Shown here one piece after another: positions 23,204-33,460 of a stretch of 64,000 bases of DNA (position 1 is its first letter; each line of letters opens with the position of its first letter). The notes below the pieces were generated by a model. It did not search any database, was not told the origin of the DNA, and worked only from the letters and a program-made list of their open reading frames with translations. A program made the position numbers and the translations under genes. This stretch comes from Candidatus Enterococcus willemsii (lineage in GTDB: Bacteria > Bacillota > Bacilli > Lactobacillales > Enterococcaceae). The stretch lies in contig NZ_MAEL01000042.1 of assembly GCF_009933335.1 (NCBI RefSeq), positions 1 to 64,000 of the forward strand, read 5' to 3'.

Positions 23204-23645
23204 AGAGTTATCTAGACATGAAATTAGACAAATGGCAGTACAGGCGTTATTTCCATTAGATTTTAATAAAGACCTAACCAAACATGATGCAATTGTTCAT
23301 GCACTTGAATTAGAACATGAAGAAATGGTTGATGAGGAGCAAGAAAGTTTTGTTCCTACCTATTTAGATTTATTAGTTACTGGAGTCTGTGAGCATAAAG
23401 CAGAATTAGATGAGACAATCAAAAATCATTTGCGTCGTGGTTGGAGCATTCAACGTCTTTCTAAAATGGACGTAACGATTTTACGCATTGCATTGTTTGA
23501 AATGATGTATGTAGATAATGTACCGAATAAAGTGGCCTTGAATGAAGCGATTGAATTAGCTAAAATGTTTAGCGATGATCAGTCAAGAAAATTTGTGAAT
23601 GGTATTTTATCAACAGTGAATAATGGACTAGAAGCTAGCGAATAG
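23196..23645 (+). CDS. nusB: Transcription antitermination factor NusB
   Basis: 149 residues. All-helical NusB: HEIRQMAVQALFPLDFN at the start and LRIALFEMMY, PNKVALNEAIELAKMFSDD near the end. It binds boxA RNA with S10 (NusE) and is needed for antitermination of rRNA transcripts. The ATG at 23196 overlaps the end of the Asp23-family gene, so the two are probably translated in a coupled way. Confidence 0.95.
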   Translation: MSKELSRHEIRQMAVQALFPLDFNKDLTKHDAIVHALELEHEEMVDEEQESFVPTYLDLLVTGVCEHKAELDETIKNHLRRGWSIQRLSKMDVTILRIALFEMMYVDNVPNKVALNEAIELAKMFSDDQSRKFVNGILSTVNNGLEASE

Positions 23646-23657
23646 GCTAGCTTTTGT
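23632..23657 (+). terminator. Terminator overlapping nusB stop
   Basis: An 8-bp perfect stem (23632-23639 with 23646-23653) with a 6-nt loop that contains the nusB stop codon, then TTTGTTCTT. It is weaker than the other terminators in the window. Confidence 0.6.
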
Positions 23658-23786
23658 TCTTGAATTCGTCTATTTTCGATTAATTACCGAACGATAGTTC
23701 AGAGTTTGTTTATGAATGGTAAGATTTTCTTTTTCGTGAAATAAACCTGTGCTAAAATGAAAAAAACGTGAGGAGGCAATGGAACA

Positions 23787-24641
23787 ATGGGTGTATTGAT
23801 TAATGGCAAAGAATTGGCAGCAAAAATGCAAGAAGAGATTCGTTTAGAAGTGGAACAGTTAGCAAAAAAACAGGTAAAACCTGGCTTAGTCGTTTTATTA
23901 GTGGGTGAGAATTCAGCGAGCCAAACGTATGTGAAAAACAAAGAGTTGGCAGCTAAGCGCATTGGAATCCATTCGAAAATAGAACGTTACGAAGAGACTA
24001 TTTCTGAGGAAGAACTACTAGCAGAAATCGAAAAGTACAATCAAGATAGTGATTTTCATGGTATTTTAGTTCAACTTCCATTGCCTACGCATATTGATGA
24101 AGAAAAAATTTTATTAGCAATTAATCCTAAAAAAGATGTAGATGGTTTCCATCCAATGAATTTAGGAAAGTTATTTGCAGGTGCACCAGAAATGATTCCT
24201 TGTACACCCTACGGTATTATGAAAATGTTTGAAGCGTATCATATCGATTTAGAAGGCAAAAACGCAGTAGTCATTGGCCGTAGTAATATTGTCGGTAAAC
24301 CGATGGCACAGCTTTTATTAGCGAAAGATGCTACTGTTACCATGACGCATTCTAAAACAAAAAATTTAGCAGCTGTGGCAAAACAAGCGGATATATTGGT
24401 TGTAGCGATTGGTCGTGGTCATTTTGTGACAAAAGAATTTGTTAAAGAGGGTGCAGTCGTGATTGATGTAGGAATGAATCGTGATGCAAACGGCAAATTA
24501 ATTGGGGATGTCAAATTTGATGAAGTTGAACCGATTGCTAGCTATATTACCCCTGTGCCAAAAGGGGTTGGACCTATGACGATTACGATGTTAATGATGC
24601 AAACCGTTGAAGCAGCGAAACGTCAGGAGTTAAATAAGTAA
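23787..24641 (+). CDS. folD: Bifunctional methylene-THF dehydrogenase/cyclohydrolase
   Basis: 284 residues. It interconverts 5,10-methylene- and 10-formyl-tetrahydrofolate for one-carbon metabolism. The catalytic lysine is in [32 protein letters not shown] and [16 protein letters not shown] are family signatures. The Rossmann motif is [17 protein letters not shown]. It overlaps xseA by one base. A new transcription unit probably begins in the gap after nusB. Confidence 0.96.
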   Translation: MGVLINGKELAAKMQEEIRLEVEQLAKKQVKPGLVVLLVGENSASQTYVKNKELAAKRIGIHSKIERYEETISEEELLAEIEKYNQDSDFHGILVQLPLPTHIDEEKILLAINPKKDVDGFHPMNLGKLFAGAPEMIPCTPYGIMKMFEAYHIDLEGKNAVVIGRSNIVGKPMAQLLLAKDATVTMTHSKTKNLAAVAKQADILVVAIGRGHFVTKEFVKEGAVVIDVGMNRDANGKLIGDVKFDEVEPIASYITPVPKGVGPMTITMLMMQTVEAAKRQELNK

Positions 24642-25975
24642 TGAGTCAACAATATTTATCAATCACGGCAGTGACGAAATATTTAAAAAAGAAATTTGAC
24701 GCAGATCCTTATTTGGAACGTGTGTTTCTTACGGGTGAAATTTCAAATTTTCGATTGCGACCAAATCATCAATATTTTAGTTTAAAAGATGATGGTGCGA
24801 AGATTTCAGCCGTGATGTTTAAAAATGCGTTTAATCAACTAACGTTTAAACCTGAAGAGGGCATGAAAGTTCTTGCGGTAGGCCGTATATCCTTATACGA
24901 GGCAAGTGGTAACTATCAACTATATGTTGAACATATGGAACCTGATGGTGTCGGTGCGTTGTATCAAGCATATGAACAATTGAAAGCTAAACTAGAACAA
25001 GAAGGCTTATTTCGAGCACCTAAACAGCAACTACCACGTTATCCAAAACGGATTGCTGTTTTAACAAGTCCAAGTGGTGCCGTGATTCGTGATATTATGA
25101 CAACTGTTCGTCGCCGTTACCCAATCGCCCAGTTAGTATTGTTTCCAACGGTTGTTCAAGGAGAGAAAGCTGCAGATAATGTGGTAGCAAACATTGCACG
25201 TGTGGAAGAGATGGGTTCATTTGATACAATGATTATTGGTCGTGGTGGTGGCTCGATTGAAGATTTATGGCCATTTAACGAAGAACGTGTAGCTCGTGCA
25301 ATTTTTAATGCGCGCACACCGATTATCTCTTCTGTGGGACATGAAACAGATACTACAATTGCTGATCTAGTCGCAGATGTTCGTGCAGCAACTCCTACGG
25401 CTGCAGCCGAATTAGCCGTCCCTGTTTTGTCAGAAGAGTTGATGCGAATTGAAGAAAGGCAAGCACGTCTTGTCCAAGCGTACGCAAATCAGATGCAGCG
25501 AAAAGATGAACGCTTCCAACGCGTCTTATCTTCTTATATCTTCCGGCAACCGGAACGTTTGTATGAAGCGCAGTCATTAAAACTTGATCAATTACAGCAA
25601 CGACTCGTGCAACAAATGCAAACCTTGTTGTATGAAAAGGATCGAAAAGCGAATCAAACAATGCATCGCTTGGCACAAGTAGTTCCATCAGCTCGTGTTC
25701 GAGAAGCGAATCAGCAAGTAAACTACTTAGCTCAGCGTTTAGAAAAACAAATTCAATTAATATTTGAACAAAAAGTATCAAAATTTGAGCAAACTGTCCA
25801 ATCGTTGGATTTACTAAGTCCATTGAAAATTATGGGCCGAGGCTATAGTTACACGACAAAAGAAAAAGTCGTTAAATCTGTGCAGGAGTTAACCGTTGGT
25901 GATGTGTTAGATGTGCATTATCAAGATGGGCAAGCTAAAGTAGAAGTATTAGAGATTACGGACGTTAGCGAATGA
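24641..25975 (+). CDS. xseA: Exodeoxyribonuclease VII large subunit
   Basis: 444 residues. An N-terminal OB-fold ([19 protein letters not shown]) binds single-stranded DNA. The catalytic region contains the [16 protein letters not shown] and [19 protein letters not shown] motifs. A long coiled-coil arm (about 270-390) follows, to which XseB subunits attach. The complex degrades single-stranded DNA from either end. It lies between folD and xseB. Confidence 0.96.
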   Translation: MSQQYLSITAVTKYLKKKFDADPYLERVFLTGEISNFRLRPNHQYFSLKDDGAKISAVMFKNAFNQLTFKPEEGMKVLAVGRISLYEASGNYQLYVEHMEPDGVGALYQAYEQLKAKLEQEGLFRAPKQQLPRYPKRIAVLTSPSGAVIRDIMTTVRRRYPIAQLVLFPTVVQGEKAADNVVANIARVEEMGSFDTMIIGRGGGSIEDLWPFNEERVARAIFNARTPIISSVGHETDTTIADLVADVRAATPTAAAELAVPVLSEELMRIEERQARLVQAYANQMQRKDERFQRVLSSYIFRQPERLYEAQSLKLDQLQQRLVQQMQTLLYEKDRKANQTMHRLAQVVPSARVREANQQVNYLAQRLEKQIQLIFEQKVSKFEQTVQSLDLLSPLKIMGRGYSYTTKEKVVKSVQELTVGDVLDVHYQDGQAKVEVLEITDVSE

Positions 25976-25991
25976 AATAAGGAGGAAGAAT

Positions 25992-26213
25992 ATGTCAAAT
26001 CCGACATTTGAGGAATCATTGCAAGAATTAGAACAAATTGTGACTCGTCTCGAGCAAGGAGATGTTCCTTTAGAAGAAGCTTTGACAGCTTTTCAACAAG
26101 GAATGGTTCTAAGTAAACAATGCAAAGATACCTTAGCAAAAGCTGAAAAAACCTTAACAAAAATGATGACTGACGCAAATGAAGAAGTTCCTTTTGAAGA
26201 GGCAGAAAAATGA
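25992..26213 (+). CDS. xseB: Exodeoxyribonuclease VII small subunit
   Basis: 73 residues, normal for the family. A helical hairpin with [20 protein letters not shown] and [12 protein letters not shown] is diagnostic. Several copies decorate the XseA arm and restrain the nuclease. The stop overlaps the ispA start by 4 bases (ATGA). Confidence 0.96.
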   Translation: MSNPTFEESLQELEQIVTRLEQGDVPLEEALTAFQQGMVLSKQCKDTLAKAEKTLTKMMTDANEEVPFEEAEK

Positions 26214-27091
26214 GTAGGTTAGCTAACCTTCAACAGGAAGTTCAACAAACCGAGGCAGAAATGGTTCGGTTTGTTTGTGAATATACTGATGAAGAACAAT
26301 TACAAAAAAGTATGTTGTATTCAATACAAGCAGGAGGGAAACGAATTCGTCCGCTATTATTGTTAGCAACGGTTGCTTCATTTTCGAAGGAACATACACG
26401 CGGTTGTTATCAAACGGCGGCTGCTTTGGAAATGATTCATACGTATTCGCTGATTCATGATGATTTACCAGCAATGGATGATGATGACTTACGTCGTGGA
26501 AAACCGACGAATCATAAAGTCTATGGTGAAGCGTTAGCTATTTTAGCAGGCGATGGCTTATTAACGGCAGCCTTTGAATTATTGAGCATCTCCGAAATAG
26601 AACCGACAAAAAAAATTCTATTAATTCAGTTGCTTGCTAAAGCAGCAGGTACGCATGGAATGGTAGCAGGACAAGTAGCGGATATGCAAAGTGAGCATCA
26701 ACAAGTACCGTTGGATGAATTGATGGCTATTCATAAACGAAAAACGGGTGCGCTCATTCGATTTGCGATTGTGGCAGGTGGTATTTTAGCGAATCAATCA
26801 GAAGGAACGATTGCTTATTTAGACCAGTTTGCCCAACACTTAGGGTTAGCGTTTCAAATTCGCGATGACTTATTAGATGTGGTCGGAACGACCGAAGAAT
26901 TAGGCAAGACGGCAAATCGTGATGAACAGTTAGAAAAAAGTACGTATCCAGGCTTGTTAGGTTTAGAAGATGCGAAGTTGGCTTTAACGAATGAAATAAA
27001 GGCTGCGGAAACGGTATTAGAACAGTTAGCAGCTGTGCCAACTTTCGATGCAACCCTACTAAAAGATGTGTGTACATTATTCCAGTTATAA
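26210..27091 (+). CDS. ispA: Farnesyl/geranyl diphosphate synthase
   Basis: 293 residues of the trans-prenyltransferase family. The first aspartate-rich motif is [14 protein letters not shown] and the second is [12 protein letters not shown]; both bind Mg-diphosphate. The chain-length region before the first motif ([11 protein letters not shown]) fits a C15 product, which supplies undecaprenyl phosphate synthesis. It follows xseB with translational overlap and precedes tlyA by 15 bases. Confidence 0.94.
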   Translation: MSRLANLQQEVQQTEAEMVRFVCEYTDEEQLQKSMLYSIQAGGKRIRPLLLLATVASFSKEHTRGCYQTAAALEMIHTYSLIHDDLPAMDDDDLRRGKPTNHKVYGEALAILAGDGLLTAAFELLSISEIEPTKKILLIQLLAKAAGTHGMVAGQVADMQSEHQQVPLDELMAIHKRKTGALIRFAIVAGGILANQSEGTIAYLDQFAQHLGLAFQIRDDLLDVVGTTEELGKTANRDEQLEKSTYPGLLGLEDAKLALTNEIKAAETVLEQLAAVPTFDATLLKDVCTLFQL

Positions 27092-27106
27092 AGAAAGAGG
27101 AACAAG

Positions 27107-27922
27107 ATGAAAAAAGAGCGAGTCGATGTATTGGCTTTTCAACAAGGGCTTTTTGAAACAAGAGAACAAGCAAAACGTGGTGTCATGGCGGGGTTAGTTT
27201 ATTTAGAAAAAAACAATGAACGTCTCGATAAACCCGGTGAAAAAATACCAATGGATACAGCTTTGCAAATTAAAGGGCAAAAGCTACCATATGTCTCTCG
27301 TGGCGGGTTAAAATTGGAGAAAGCATTAAAAATTTTTGATTTTACTGTTCAAGACAAAATCGTCTTAGACATTGGCGCATCGACAGGCGGTTTTACTGAT
27401 GTGGCCTTACAAAACGGTGCAATCAAAAGCTATGCCCTAGACGTAGGGTACAATCAATTAGCATGGAAAATACGTCAAGATGAACGTGTAACGGTCATGG
27501 AACGGACTAATTTTCGCTATTGTACCCCGGCTGATTTTACAGAAGGTATACCGGCAGTTGCAACAATTGATGTTTCTTTCATTTCGTTGAAGTTAATATT
27601 GCCACCATTGCATGCTATTTTAGCTGAAAATGGTGATGTGATGGCACTTATCAAACCACAATTTGAGGCTGGAAGAGATGCAGTTGGGAAAAATGGGATT
27701 GTCAGAGATCCTGCGACCCATCAAGCTGTGTTAGAAGATATTTTACATTTTGCGATGCAAGAAAAGTATGATGTCCACAATTTGAGTTATTCACCGATTA
27801 CAGGTGGTGAAGGGAATATTGAATTTATTGTTCATCTGAAGAAATCATCAAAAGAAGGAAAATTAGATATTGAAGATATTTCCAAAATTGTTGCGGAAGC
27901 CCACCAACAATTAGATAAATAA
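27107..27922 (+). CDS. tlyA: TlyA/YqxC-family RNA methyltransferase
   Basis: 271 residues. An N-terminal S4 RNA-binding domain (about 3-65; RVDVLAFQQGLFETREQAKR) is joined to an FtsJ-like SAM domain (VLDIGASTGGFTDVALQNGA). TlyA proteins methylate rRNA in mycobacteria (2'-O, both subunits) or act as putative haemolysins; the Firmicutes function is less certain. It is the last gene before a strong terminator; argR and recN follow, as in many Firmicutes. Confidence 0.9.
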   Translation: MKKERVDVLAFQQGLFETREQAKRGVMAGLVYLEKNNERLDKPGEKIPMDTALQIKGQKLPYVSRGGLKLEKALKIFDFTVQDKIVLDIGASTGGFTDVALQNGAIKSYALDVGYNQLAWKIRQDERVTVMERTNFRYCTPADFTEGIPAVATIDVSFISLKLILPPLHAILAENGDVMALIKPQFEAGRDAVGKNGIVRDPATHQAVLEDILHFAMQEKYDVHNLSYSPITGGEGNIEFIVHLKKSSKEGKLDIEDISKIVAEAHQQLDK

Positions 27923-27927
27923 AGCAG

Positions 27928-27968
27928 CGTTCTTTAGAAAAGATTATTTTTCTAAAGAGCGTTTTTTC
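27928..27968 (+). terminator. Terminator after tlyA
   Basis: A 14-bp stem (27928-27941 with 27948-27961, one G-U pair) with a 6-nt loop ends in six T. Confidence 0.88.
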
Positions 27969-28038
27969 GTTTGTCAGTTCTTTCATTCTGACGCAAAATA
28001 AGCTATGATAAATAAGAATTCAACTAGGAGGAATTGGC

Positions 28039-28491
28039 ATGAGAAAAAAAGAACGCCATCGTTTAATTACGCGACTTTTAACAGAACAAGATATTCAAAA
28101 ACAAGAAGAATTTGTCGAATTTTTAAAAAATAAAGGTGTTGAAGTGACACAAGCTACTATTTCAAGAGATATTAAGGAATTAAAATTAATTAAAGTCCCT
28201 TCTACAGCAGGTGGCTATCGCTATAGTTTACCTTTAGAATCAAGTGAGGATGTGGCAGAAAAACTAAATAAATTATTAAAAAATGCATTTGTTTCCGTCG
28301 AACAGATGGATAAGTTTGTTATTTTGCGTACATTACCAGGAAATGCATCTGCGGTAGCGAACTTAATTGAAAAATGTTTTAAAGAGGAGTTATTTGCAAC
28401 TCTCAATGACGACGATAGTGTATTGATGATTGCTCGGACAGAATCTGGACGTCAAACATTATACGATGCCTTGAAAAAATTTAACCGTTAG
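28039..28491 (+). CDS. argR: ArgR/AhrC family arginine repressor
   Basis: 150 residues. The N-terminal winged helix includes the DNA-contact motif TQATISRDIKEL. The C-terminal oligomerisation and arginine-binding part contains LPGNASAVANLIEK and the acidic segment LNDDDSVLMIART. The usual IAGDDT ligand motif is changed to a T-L-N-D-D-D form, so ligand binding may differ slightly. It sits just before recN, the common Firmicutes arrangement, which marks it as the ancestral AhrC-like copy. Confidence 0.93.
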   Translation: MRKKERHRLITRLLTEQDIQKQEEFVEFLKNKGVEVTQATISRDIKELKLIKVPSTAGGYRYSLPLESSEDVAEKLNKLLKNAFVSVEQMDKFVILRTLPGNASAVANLIEKCFKEELFATLNDDDSVLMIARTESGRQTLYDALKKFNR

Positions 28492-28502
28492 GAGTGACGG
28501 AT

Positions 28503-30182
28503 ATGCTACTAGAATTAACAATCGAAAATTTTGCAATTATCCCTTCGCTACATTTATCCTTTCACGAAGGAATGACTGCATTAACCGGTGAAACAGGGGC
28601 TGGTAAATCAATTATTATTGACGCGATGGGCTTGCTTGCAGGTAGTCGTGGATCCAGTGATTATATCCGCCAAGGCGCCGACAAATGTTTGCTAGAAGGG
28701 TTGTTTGAATTGCCAAAACAATCCAGTTGTGTGCAATTATTAGATGAATTAGGTATTGAGCATGAAGAAGATGTTTTAATTGTGCAACGAGATATGTCTG
28801 TGTCAGGAAAAAGTGTTTGCCGTGTAAATGGTCGGATTGTCACGTTAACGAATTTACGTCGAATTGGCATGTATTTAGTCGACATTCAAGGCCAAAATGA
28901 ACACCAAGAGTTATTGCAACCAGAAAGACACCTAGCGCTTGTGGATAGTTTTGGTTCTGAAAGTTTTAAACAACAACTAGCAGACTATCAAATAAAATAC
29001 AGCGAATTTCGTCAATTGGAAAAACAAGTCCATTCGATTCAAGCCAATGAGCAATCTTATGTGCAACGAATCGATATGTTGCAATTTCAACAAGAAGAAA
29101 TTCAGCAAGCAGAATTACAGCCGAATGAAGAAGAGCAGTTAATTGAAGAGCGTGACAAATTAAGCAATTTTCAAAAAATCTTAGATGGCTTAACGCAGAG
29201 TTATCAACTGTTATCTTCGGAAGAAAGTAATAGTTTAGATGGTGTGAGCATGGCATTGAATGAACTGCAAGGGATTAGCCATCTAGATGCTGAATACGAA
29301 CAAATTAGCGAAAACGTGCAAAGTGCCTATTATTTACTACAAGAAGCTGCTAGTGATTTGTCACGGCAAATTGATCATTTAGAATTGGATGAAGAACGCT
29401 TAGAAGAAGTTGTTTCAAGACTAGAAACGATACGCCAATTGAAAAGAAAATACGGCGAGTCTATTCCTGCGATTTTAGCTTATTACGAAGAGATATCGCG
29501 TGAGTTGTCTGAAGTGAATATGTCAGAAGAACAGTTAGAAGAATTGGAAAAAAGACTTGCATTCAAGCAACAGGAAATCTGGCAACTAGCAGAAAGGCTA
29601 CATGTACAACGGAAAAATATTGCAGCAGGTTTAGAGAAAGCTATCTTACAGGAATTATCTGAATTATATATGGAAAATGCTCAATTTGATGTTCATTTTC
29701 ATTCAGAGAAAAATTTACGGGAAACAGGTTTTGATCAGGTTGAGTTTTACTTGACGACAAACCCCGGTGAACCATTAAAACCACTTGTTCGAGTAGCGTC
29801 TGGAGGAGAATTGTCTCGTATTCTGTTGGCTTTAAAAACTATTTTTTCTAAAGCCCAAGGAATGACGAGTATTGTATTCGATGAGGTAGATACTGGAGTA
29901 AGTGGACGTGTAGCGCAAGCCATTGCTGAAAAGATTGCTAAAATAGCGACTGATTCGCAAGTATTATGTATTACGCATTTGCCACAAGTTGCTGCCGTCG
30001 CAGATTATCAGTACTTTATTTCTAAATCAGTTAAAGAAGGACGGACAGAAACTAAAGTCGAACAACTGACAAGTGATGAACGTGTCAATGAGATTGCTCG
30101 TATGTTGTCAGGTGCTGAGATTACGGATTTGACATTAGAACATGCAAGAGAATTATTAACTGCAGCGCAAGCACGTGAATAA
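28503..30182 (+). CDS. recN: DNA repair protein RecN
   Basis: 559 residues, an SMC-like ATPase for double-strand break repair. Walker A is GETGAGKSIIIDAM, followed by central coiled-coil segments (about 160-360). The ABC signature is RVASGGELSRILLALK and Walker B is SIVFDEVDTGVSG. The ATG at 28503 is 8 nt after AGGAG; an upstream in-frame GTG at 28494 lies inside that ribosome site. It is transcribed with argR. Confidence 0.95.
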   Translation: MLLELTIENFAIIPSLHLSFHEGMTALTGETGAGKSIIIDAMGLLAGSRGSSDYIRQGADKCLLEGLFELPKQSSCVQLLDELGIEHEEDVLIVQRDMSVSGKSVCRVNGRIVTLTNLRRIGMYLVDIQGQNEHQELLQPERHLALVDSFGSESFKQQLADYQIKYSEFRQLEKQVHSIQANEQSYVQRIDMLQFQQEEIQQAELQPNEEEQLIEERDKLSNFQKILDGLTQSYQLLSSEESNSLDGVSMALNELQGISHLDAEYEQISENVQSAYYLLQEAASDLSRQIDHLELDEERLEEVVSRLETIRQLKRKYGESIPAILAYYEEISRELSEVNMSEEQLEELEKRLAFKQQEIWQLAERLHVQRKNIAAGLEKAILQELSELYMENAQFDVHFHSEKNLRETGFDQVEFYLTTNPGEPLKPLVRVASGGELSRILLALKTIFSKAQGMTSIVFDEVDTGVSGRVAQAIAEKIAKIATDSQVLCITHLPQVAAVADYQYFISKSVKEGRTETKVEQLTSDERVNEIARMLSGAEITDLTLEHARELLTAAQARE

Positions 30183-30227
30183 ACTAAGAGTTCTGATGCA
30201 TATGCACAGACCTCTTAGTATGAATCA
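30183..30227. terminator. Hairpin between convergent genes
   Basis: An 8-bp stem (ACTAAGAG / CTCTTAGT) closes a roughly 21-nt loop that itself contains the palindrome TGCATATGCA. No T run follows on either strand, so its strength as a terminator is doubtful. Confidence 0.4.
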
Positions 30228-30231
30228 TTCA

Positions 30232-30348
30232 TTATGAAAATGCTGCTAAAGCACCTAAAATAGTCGTACCGATTGTCGCTATCAGCATTGTCCAGATAAC
30301 TACTTTAGTTATTTTGGAAAAGGTACTCTTTTCTTTTTTATCGTTCAT
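30232..30348 (-). CDS. DUF4044-type 38-residue membrane protein
   Basis: A short frame reading MNDKKEKSTFSKITKVV at the start, followed by one hydrophobic segment (IWTMLIATIGTTILGALA) and stop. The basic N-terminus, single helix and length match the small DUF4044 proteins of lactic acid bacteria, often found near the division cluster. A GGATGG ribosome site lies 8-9 nt before the ATG. Function unknown. Confidence 0.7.
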   Translation of the reverse strand: MNDKKEKSTFSKITKVVIWTMLIATIGTTILGALAAFS

Positions 30349-30426
30349 TTTATGCCATCCTTTTTGTTGTTGATAGTCACAGTGTACAACCATTGGAAAA
30401 ATAACTCAAGGTGTCGATACTAAATT

Positions 30427-31380
30427 TTATAAAAGATTTTTCTTTTTTAGAATGCGAATCACTAAATAGCAGAGAAAAATAGTGATGCCAGTAATAATTA
30501 AAAAGGCGTTTTCGCTTTTAGCAAATGGCAGTGCAACATTCATTCCAAAGACACCACCAATAATGGTTGGGATGGTCAAAACAATGGTAAGCGAGGTTAA
30601 AATTTTCATAACATTATTTAAATTGTTAGAAACAACCGAAGTAAAGGTATTGTTCATTTGTGTAGCGAATTTCAAATGAATATTTGCAGAAGTCGTTGCT
30701 TGTTTGGTCTCAACGACGACATCGTGTAAGTGATTGCTGTATGCATGATTTTCTTGAATAAACGTCGTCTTTTCTAATTCAGATAATGTGACTAAGTTAG
30801 CCGTAGTAGCAGCATCAAATAACACTAAGCTCTTTTGAATATTCATAATTTGAAATAATTGTTTATTTTCTGTCGAGACTTGGATTTGTTGTTCTAAATC
30901 GTTTAATTCCTTTTTTAGTAAATCGAGGTATCGGTTAAAAGTTGTTACTACTTGCCACAAAATACTTAATAATAGATTCATTTTGTTGTTCATATCGTTT
31001 TGGACGAACGGACGCTCTTTTAGCTCTTCCAAAAAAGGTAATGATTTATTAGTGACGGTGATAATTTGTCTATTTGGAGTGATAATGATTGATAGAGGGA
31101 ATGTCTCAAATTGTAAATACCCACTAGAGCTAATCGTTTTATAAGGAAATTGTAGCAAAAGTAAAATCGATTTTTTGAAGGCCGTTTGATGTAACCCTTC
31201 GCTACGAGAATTTTCGGCATCATCTAAAACGGCGGTTAAATAATCTTTTGGAAATTTATATGTGGCAATTAATTGTTGAATTTCCTCATGTGTAGGTTGT
31301 TCTACATGCAACCAAAAACTCTCGTGGTTATCTGTAACTTCAAGGAGTTGTTGATTTTGAACGGTAAACGAATGAATCAT
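30427..31380 (-). CDS. CorA-family magnesium transporter
   Basis: 317 residues. A soluble N-terminal domain is followed by two C-terminal membrane helices. The selectivity motif GMN is present in VFGMNVALPF, and the basic tail (RILKKKN) is usual. It should import Mg2+ (or Co2+/Ni2+). The start at 31380 is 7 nt from AGGAGG; a start at 31404 would precede that site. Transcribed on the minus strand, with the 38-residue membrane protein gene downstream. Confidence 0.9.
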   Translation of the reverse strand: MIHSFTVQNQQLLEVTDNHESFWLHVEQPTHEEIQQLIATYKFPKDYLTAVLDDAENSRSEGLHQTAFKKSILLLLQFPYKTISSSGYLQFETFPLSIIITPNRQIITVTNKSLPFLEELKERPFVQNDMNNKMNLLLSILWQVVTTFNRYLDLLKKELNDLEQQIQVSTENKQLFQIMNIQKSLVLFDAATTANLVTLSELEKTTFIQENHAYSNHLHDVVVETKQATTSANIHLKFATQMNNTFTSVVSNNLNNVMKILTSLTIVLTIPTIIGGVFGMNVALPFAKSENAFLIITGITIFLCYLVIRILKKKNLL

Positions 31381-31514
31381 TTCTTTTCCTCCTAAGCGTG
31401 ACAAGTTTTAGTTTCTTCTATTATAATACAAAAGTACAAGATTTTAAGAAAAATGCAATATCTATGTAATGAACATCAAGTATAGTAACTCTAGTTAAGA
31501 AAGGATTTGTTGGT

Positions 31515-31883
31515 ATGTCCAATTTTTCACCGATTCTATTATTATGGTATATTTTCCCTGTAATTGCACTATTTGCGTCTCGTTTATTAGTGTCTGTTTT
31601 TTCATTAAATACACGTTTTCATATTAAAGCGCCTGATTTAGCCGTTCCTTTTTTATTATACGCTGTTCATGAATTATCTGCAGCGACGTTTGAGCAATCG
31701 ATTTTTCCGTACTTTTTACTATCGATTTTTTCATTAGGGATTGCCTTGGCTTTCTTTCAAGCATACTTTTATGACGAAATTAAATATGGACGATTTTTCA
31801 AAATGTATTGGCGTTCGGTCTTCTTGTTAACCTTATTGTTACATGTTGTCTTAGTCATTCTGAACATCATTACTCTCTTCTAA
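31515..31883 (+). CDS. DUF3397 membrane protein
   Basis: 122 residues with four hydrophobic segments (ILLLWYIFPVIALFASRLLV near the start, then about 42-55, 62-85 and 98-120). Matches the DUF3397 family, which regularly lies upstream of mraZ in lactic acid bacteria. No function is known. Its own promoter is separate from the mraZ promoter, and the 170-base gap downstream carries the MraZ repeats. Confidence 0.8.
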   Translation: MSNFSPILLLWYIFPVIALFASRLLVSVFSLNTRFHIKAPDLAVPFLLYAVHELSAATFEQSIFPYFLLSIFSLGIALAFFQAYFYDEIKYGRFFKMYWRSVFLLTLLLHVVLVILNIITLF

Positions 31884-31989
31884 AAAGTCATCTTAAAGTT
31901 TTTTTAAAAACTTTAAAAAAGCGATAAAACCGCATTCTTCGCTTAAGGTAAAAACAAGTCAAAAAACTTCCCCTCTAATTTAACATAAA

Positions 31990-32036
31990 TTGTGGTAGAA
32001 AGTGGGGGATTGTGGTAGACTGTGATTATCAGGTGG
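31990..32036 (+). promoter_or_regulatory. MraZ operator repeats
   Basis: GTGG at 31992, 32002 and 32012 and GTGA at 32022 stand exactly 10 bp apart. MraZ of E. coli and Mollicutes binds arrays of GTG/TGGG-type repeats with 10-bp spacing in its own promoter, so this array upstream of mraZ is its probable operator. Confidence 0.75.
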
Positions 32037-32055
32037 CGACTGGAGGGGCTTATCG

Positions 32056-32487
32056 ATGTTTATGGGAGAATTTCAACATTCTATCGATGCAAAAGGCCGT
32101 CTTATCGTACCATCCAAACTTCGAGAAAAACTTGGTGAAAAGTTTGTGGTGACACGAGGATTAGACGGTTGTTTATTTGGCTATCCTTTAACCGAGTGGG
32201 AAAAGTTAGAAGAAAAATTAAATGAAATGCCTCTTGCTAAAAAAGATGCACGTACATTTGTCCGTTTTTTTTATTCCGCTGCCACTGAATGTGAAATAGA
32301 TAAACAAGGTCGAATTAACATTCCTAATACGTTACGTAATCACGCAGGCTTGCAAAAAAGTTGTGTGATTATCGGTGTATCAAATCGTATTGAAATTTGG
32401 GATGAAGGTCGTTGGACCGAATTTTCGACTGAAGCTGAAGAAAACTTTGATGAAATCGCTGAAAGCATGATTGATTTCGGCTTATAG
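32056..32487 (+). CDS. mraZ: Transcriptional regulator MraZ
   Basis: 143 residues with two SpoVT/AbrB-like halves, each with the diagnostic loop: [16 protein letters not shown] and [16 protein letters not shown]. It binds repeats in its own promoter and represses the division and cell-wall cluster. It is the first gene of that cluster, 14 bases before rsmH. Confidence 0.96.
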   Translation: MFMGEFQHSIDAKGRLIVPSKLREKLGEKFVVTRGLDGCLFGYPLTEWEKLEEKLNEMPLAKKDARTFVRFFYSAATECEIDKQGRINIPNTLRNHAGLQKSCVIIGVSNRIEIWDEGRWTEFSTEAEENFDEIAESMIDFGL

Positions 32488-32501
32488 AAAGAGGCAAATA
32501 A

Positions 32502-33455
32502 ATGGTTGTGTTTCAACACTACACTGTCATGAAAAAAGAAACCGTTGATGGTCTGAACATCAAGCCTAATGGTAAATATGTAGACTGTACTTTAGGTGGT
32601 GCAGGACATAGTGAATATATTTTACAACAATTAAATGAAGAAGGTCATTTGTTTGCTTTTGATCAAGATCAAAAAGCAATTGATTTTGCATCGGAGCGCT
32701 TAGCTTCTTATGTAGAAAAAGGACAAGTGACATTTATTAAACGCAATTTTCGTTTTTTAAAAGAAGAATTAGCAAATTTAGGTATTCATAAAGTAGATGG
32801 TATTTTATATGATTTGGGTGTTTCATCACCGCAATTAGATGAAGCTGAACGTGGATTTAGTTATCATCAAGATGCTCCGTTGGATATGCGTATGGACCAA
32901 ACAGCGCCGTTGTCTGCCTATCACGTTGTTAATGAATATGAATATCATGAATTAGTAAAAATCTTTTTCCGTTATGGAGAAGAAAAATTTTCAAAGCAAA
33001 TTGCACGTGAAATTGAACGTGTAAGAAAAAATAAACCAATTGAAACAACTGGGGAACTAGTGGAAATTATTAAAACAGCCATTCCAGCACCAGCCAGAAG
33101 AAAAGGCGGTCATCCAGCGAAACGCGTATTTCAAGCGATTCGTATCGCAGTCAATGATGAATTAGGTGTTGTAGAAGACTCTTTAGAGCAAGCAATTGAA
33201 CTGTTGGCCAAGAATGGACGAGCAAGTGTCATTACCTTCCATTCGTTAGAAGACCGGATTGTTAAAAACATGTTTAAAGAATACAGCACAGTAAATGATT
33301 TACCGCCGGGTTTACCCGTTATTCCCGATGAGTTTCAACCTGAATTAAAAGTTATCACACGTAAACCAATTCTTCCATCAGATGAGGAATTGGCAGAAAA
33401 CAACCGTTCTCGTAGCGCCAAACTACGAATTGCGGAAAAAATCAAGGAGGAGTAG
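32502..33455 (+). CDS. rsmH: 16S rRNA (cytosine-1402-N4)-methyltransferase
   Basis: 317 residues. SAM-binding motif [14 protein letters not shown], catalytic region [21 protein letters not shown], and the C-terminal [15 protein letters not shown] and [10 protein letters not shown]. Methylates C1402 in the ribosomal P site. Formerly MraW. It is in its conserved place between mraZ and ftsL. Confidence 0.96.
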   Translation: MVVFQHYTVMKKETVDGLNIKPNGKYVDCTLGGAGHSEYILQQLNEEGHLFAFDQDQKAIDFASERLASYVEKGQVTFIKRNFRFLKEELANLGIHKVDGILYDLGVSSPQLDEAERGFSYHQDAPLDMRMDQTAPLSAYHVVNEYEYHELVKIFFRYGEEKFSKQIAREIERVRKNKPIETTGELVEIIKTAIPAPARRKGGHPAKRVFQAIRIAVNDELGVVEDSLEQAIELLAKNGRASVITFHSLEDRIVKNMFKEYSTVNDLPPGLPVIPDEFQPELKVITRKPILPSDEELAENNRSRSAKLRIAEKIKEE

Positions 33456-33460
33456 TAGGA

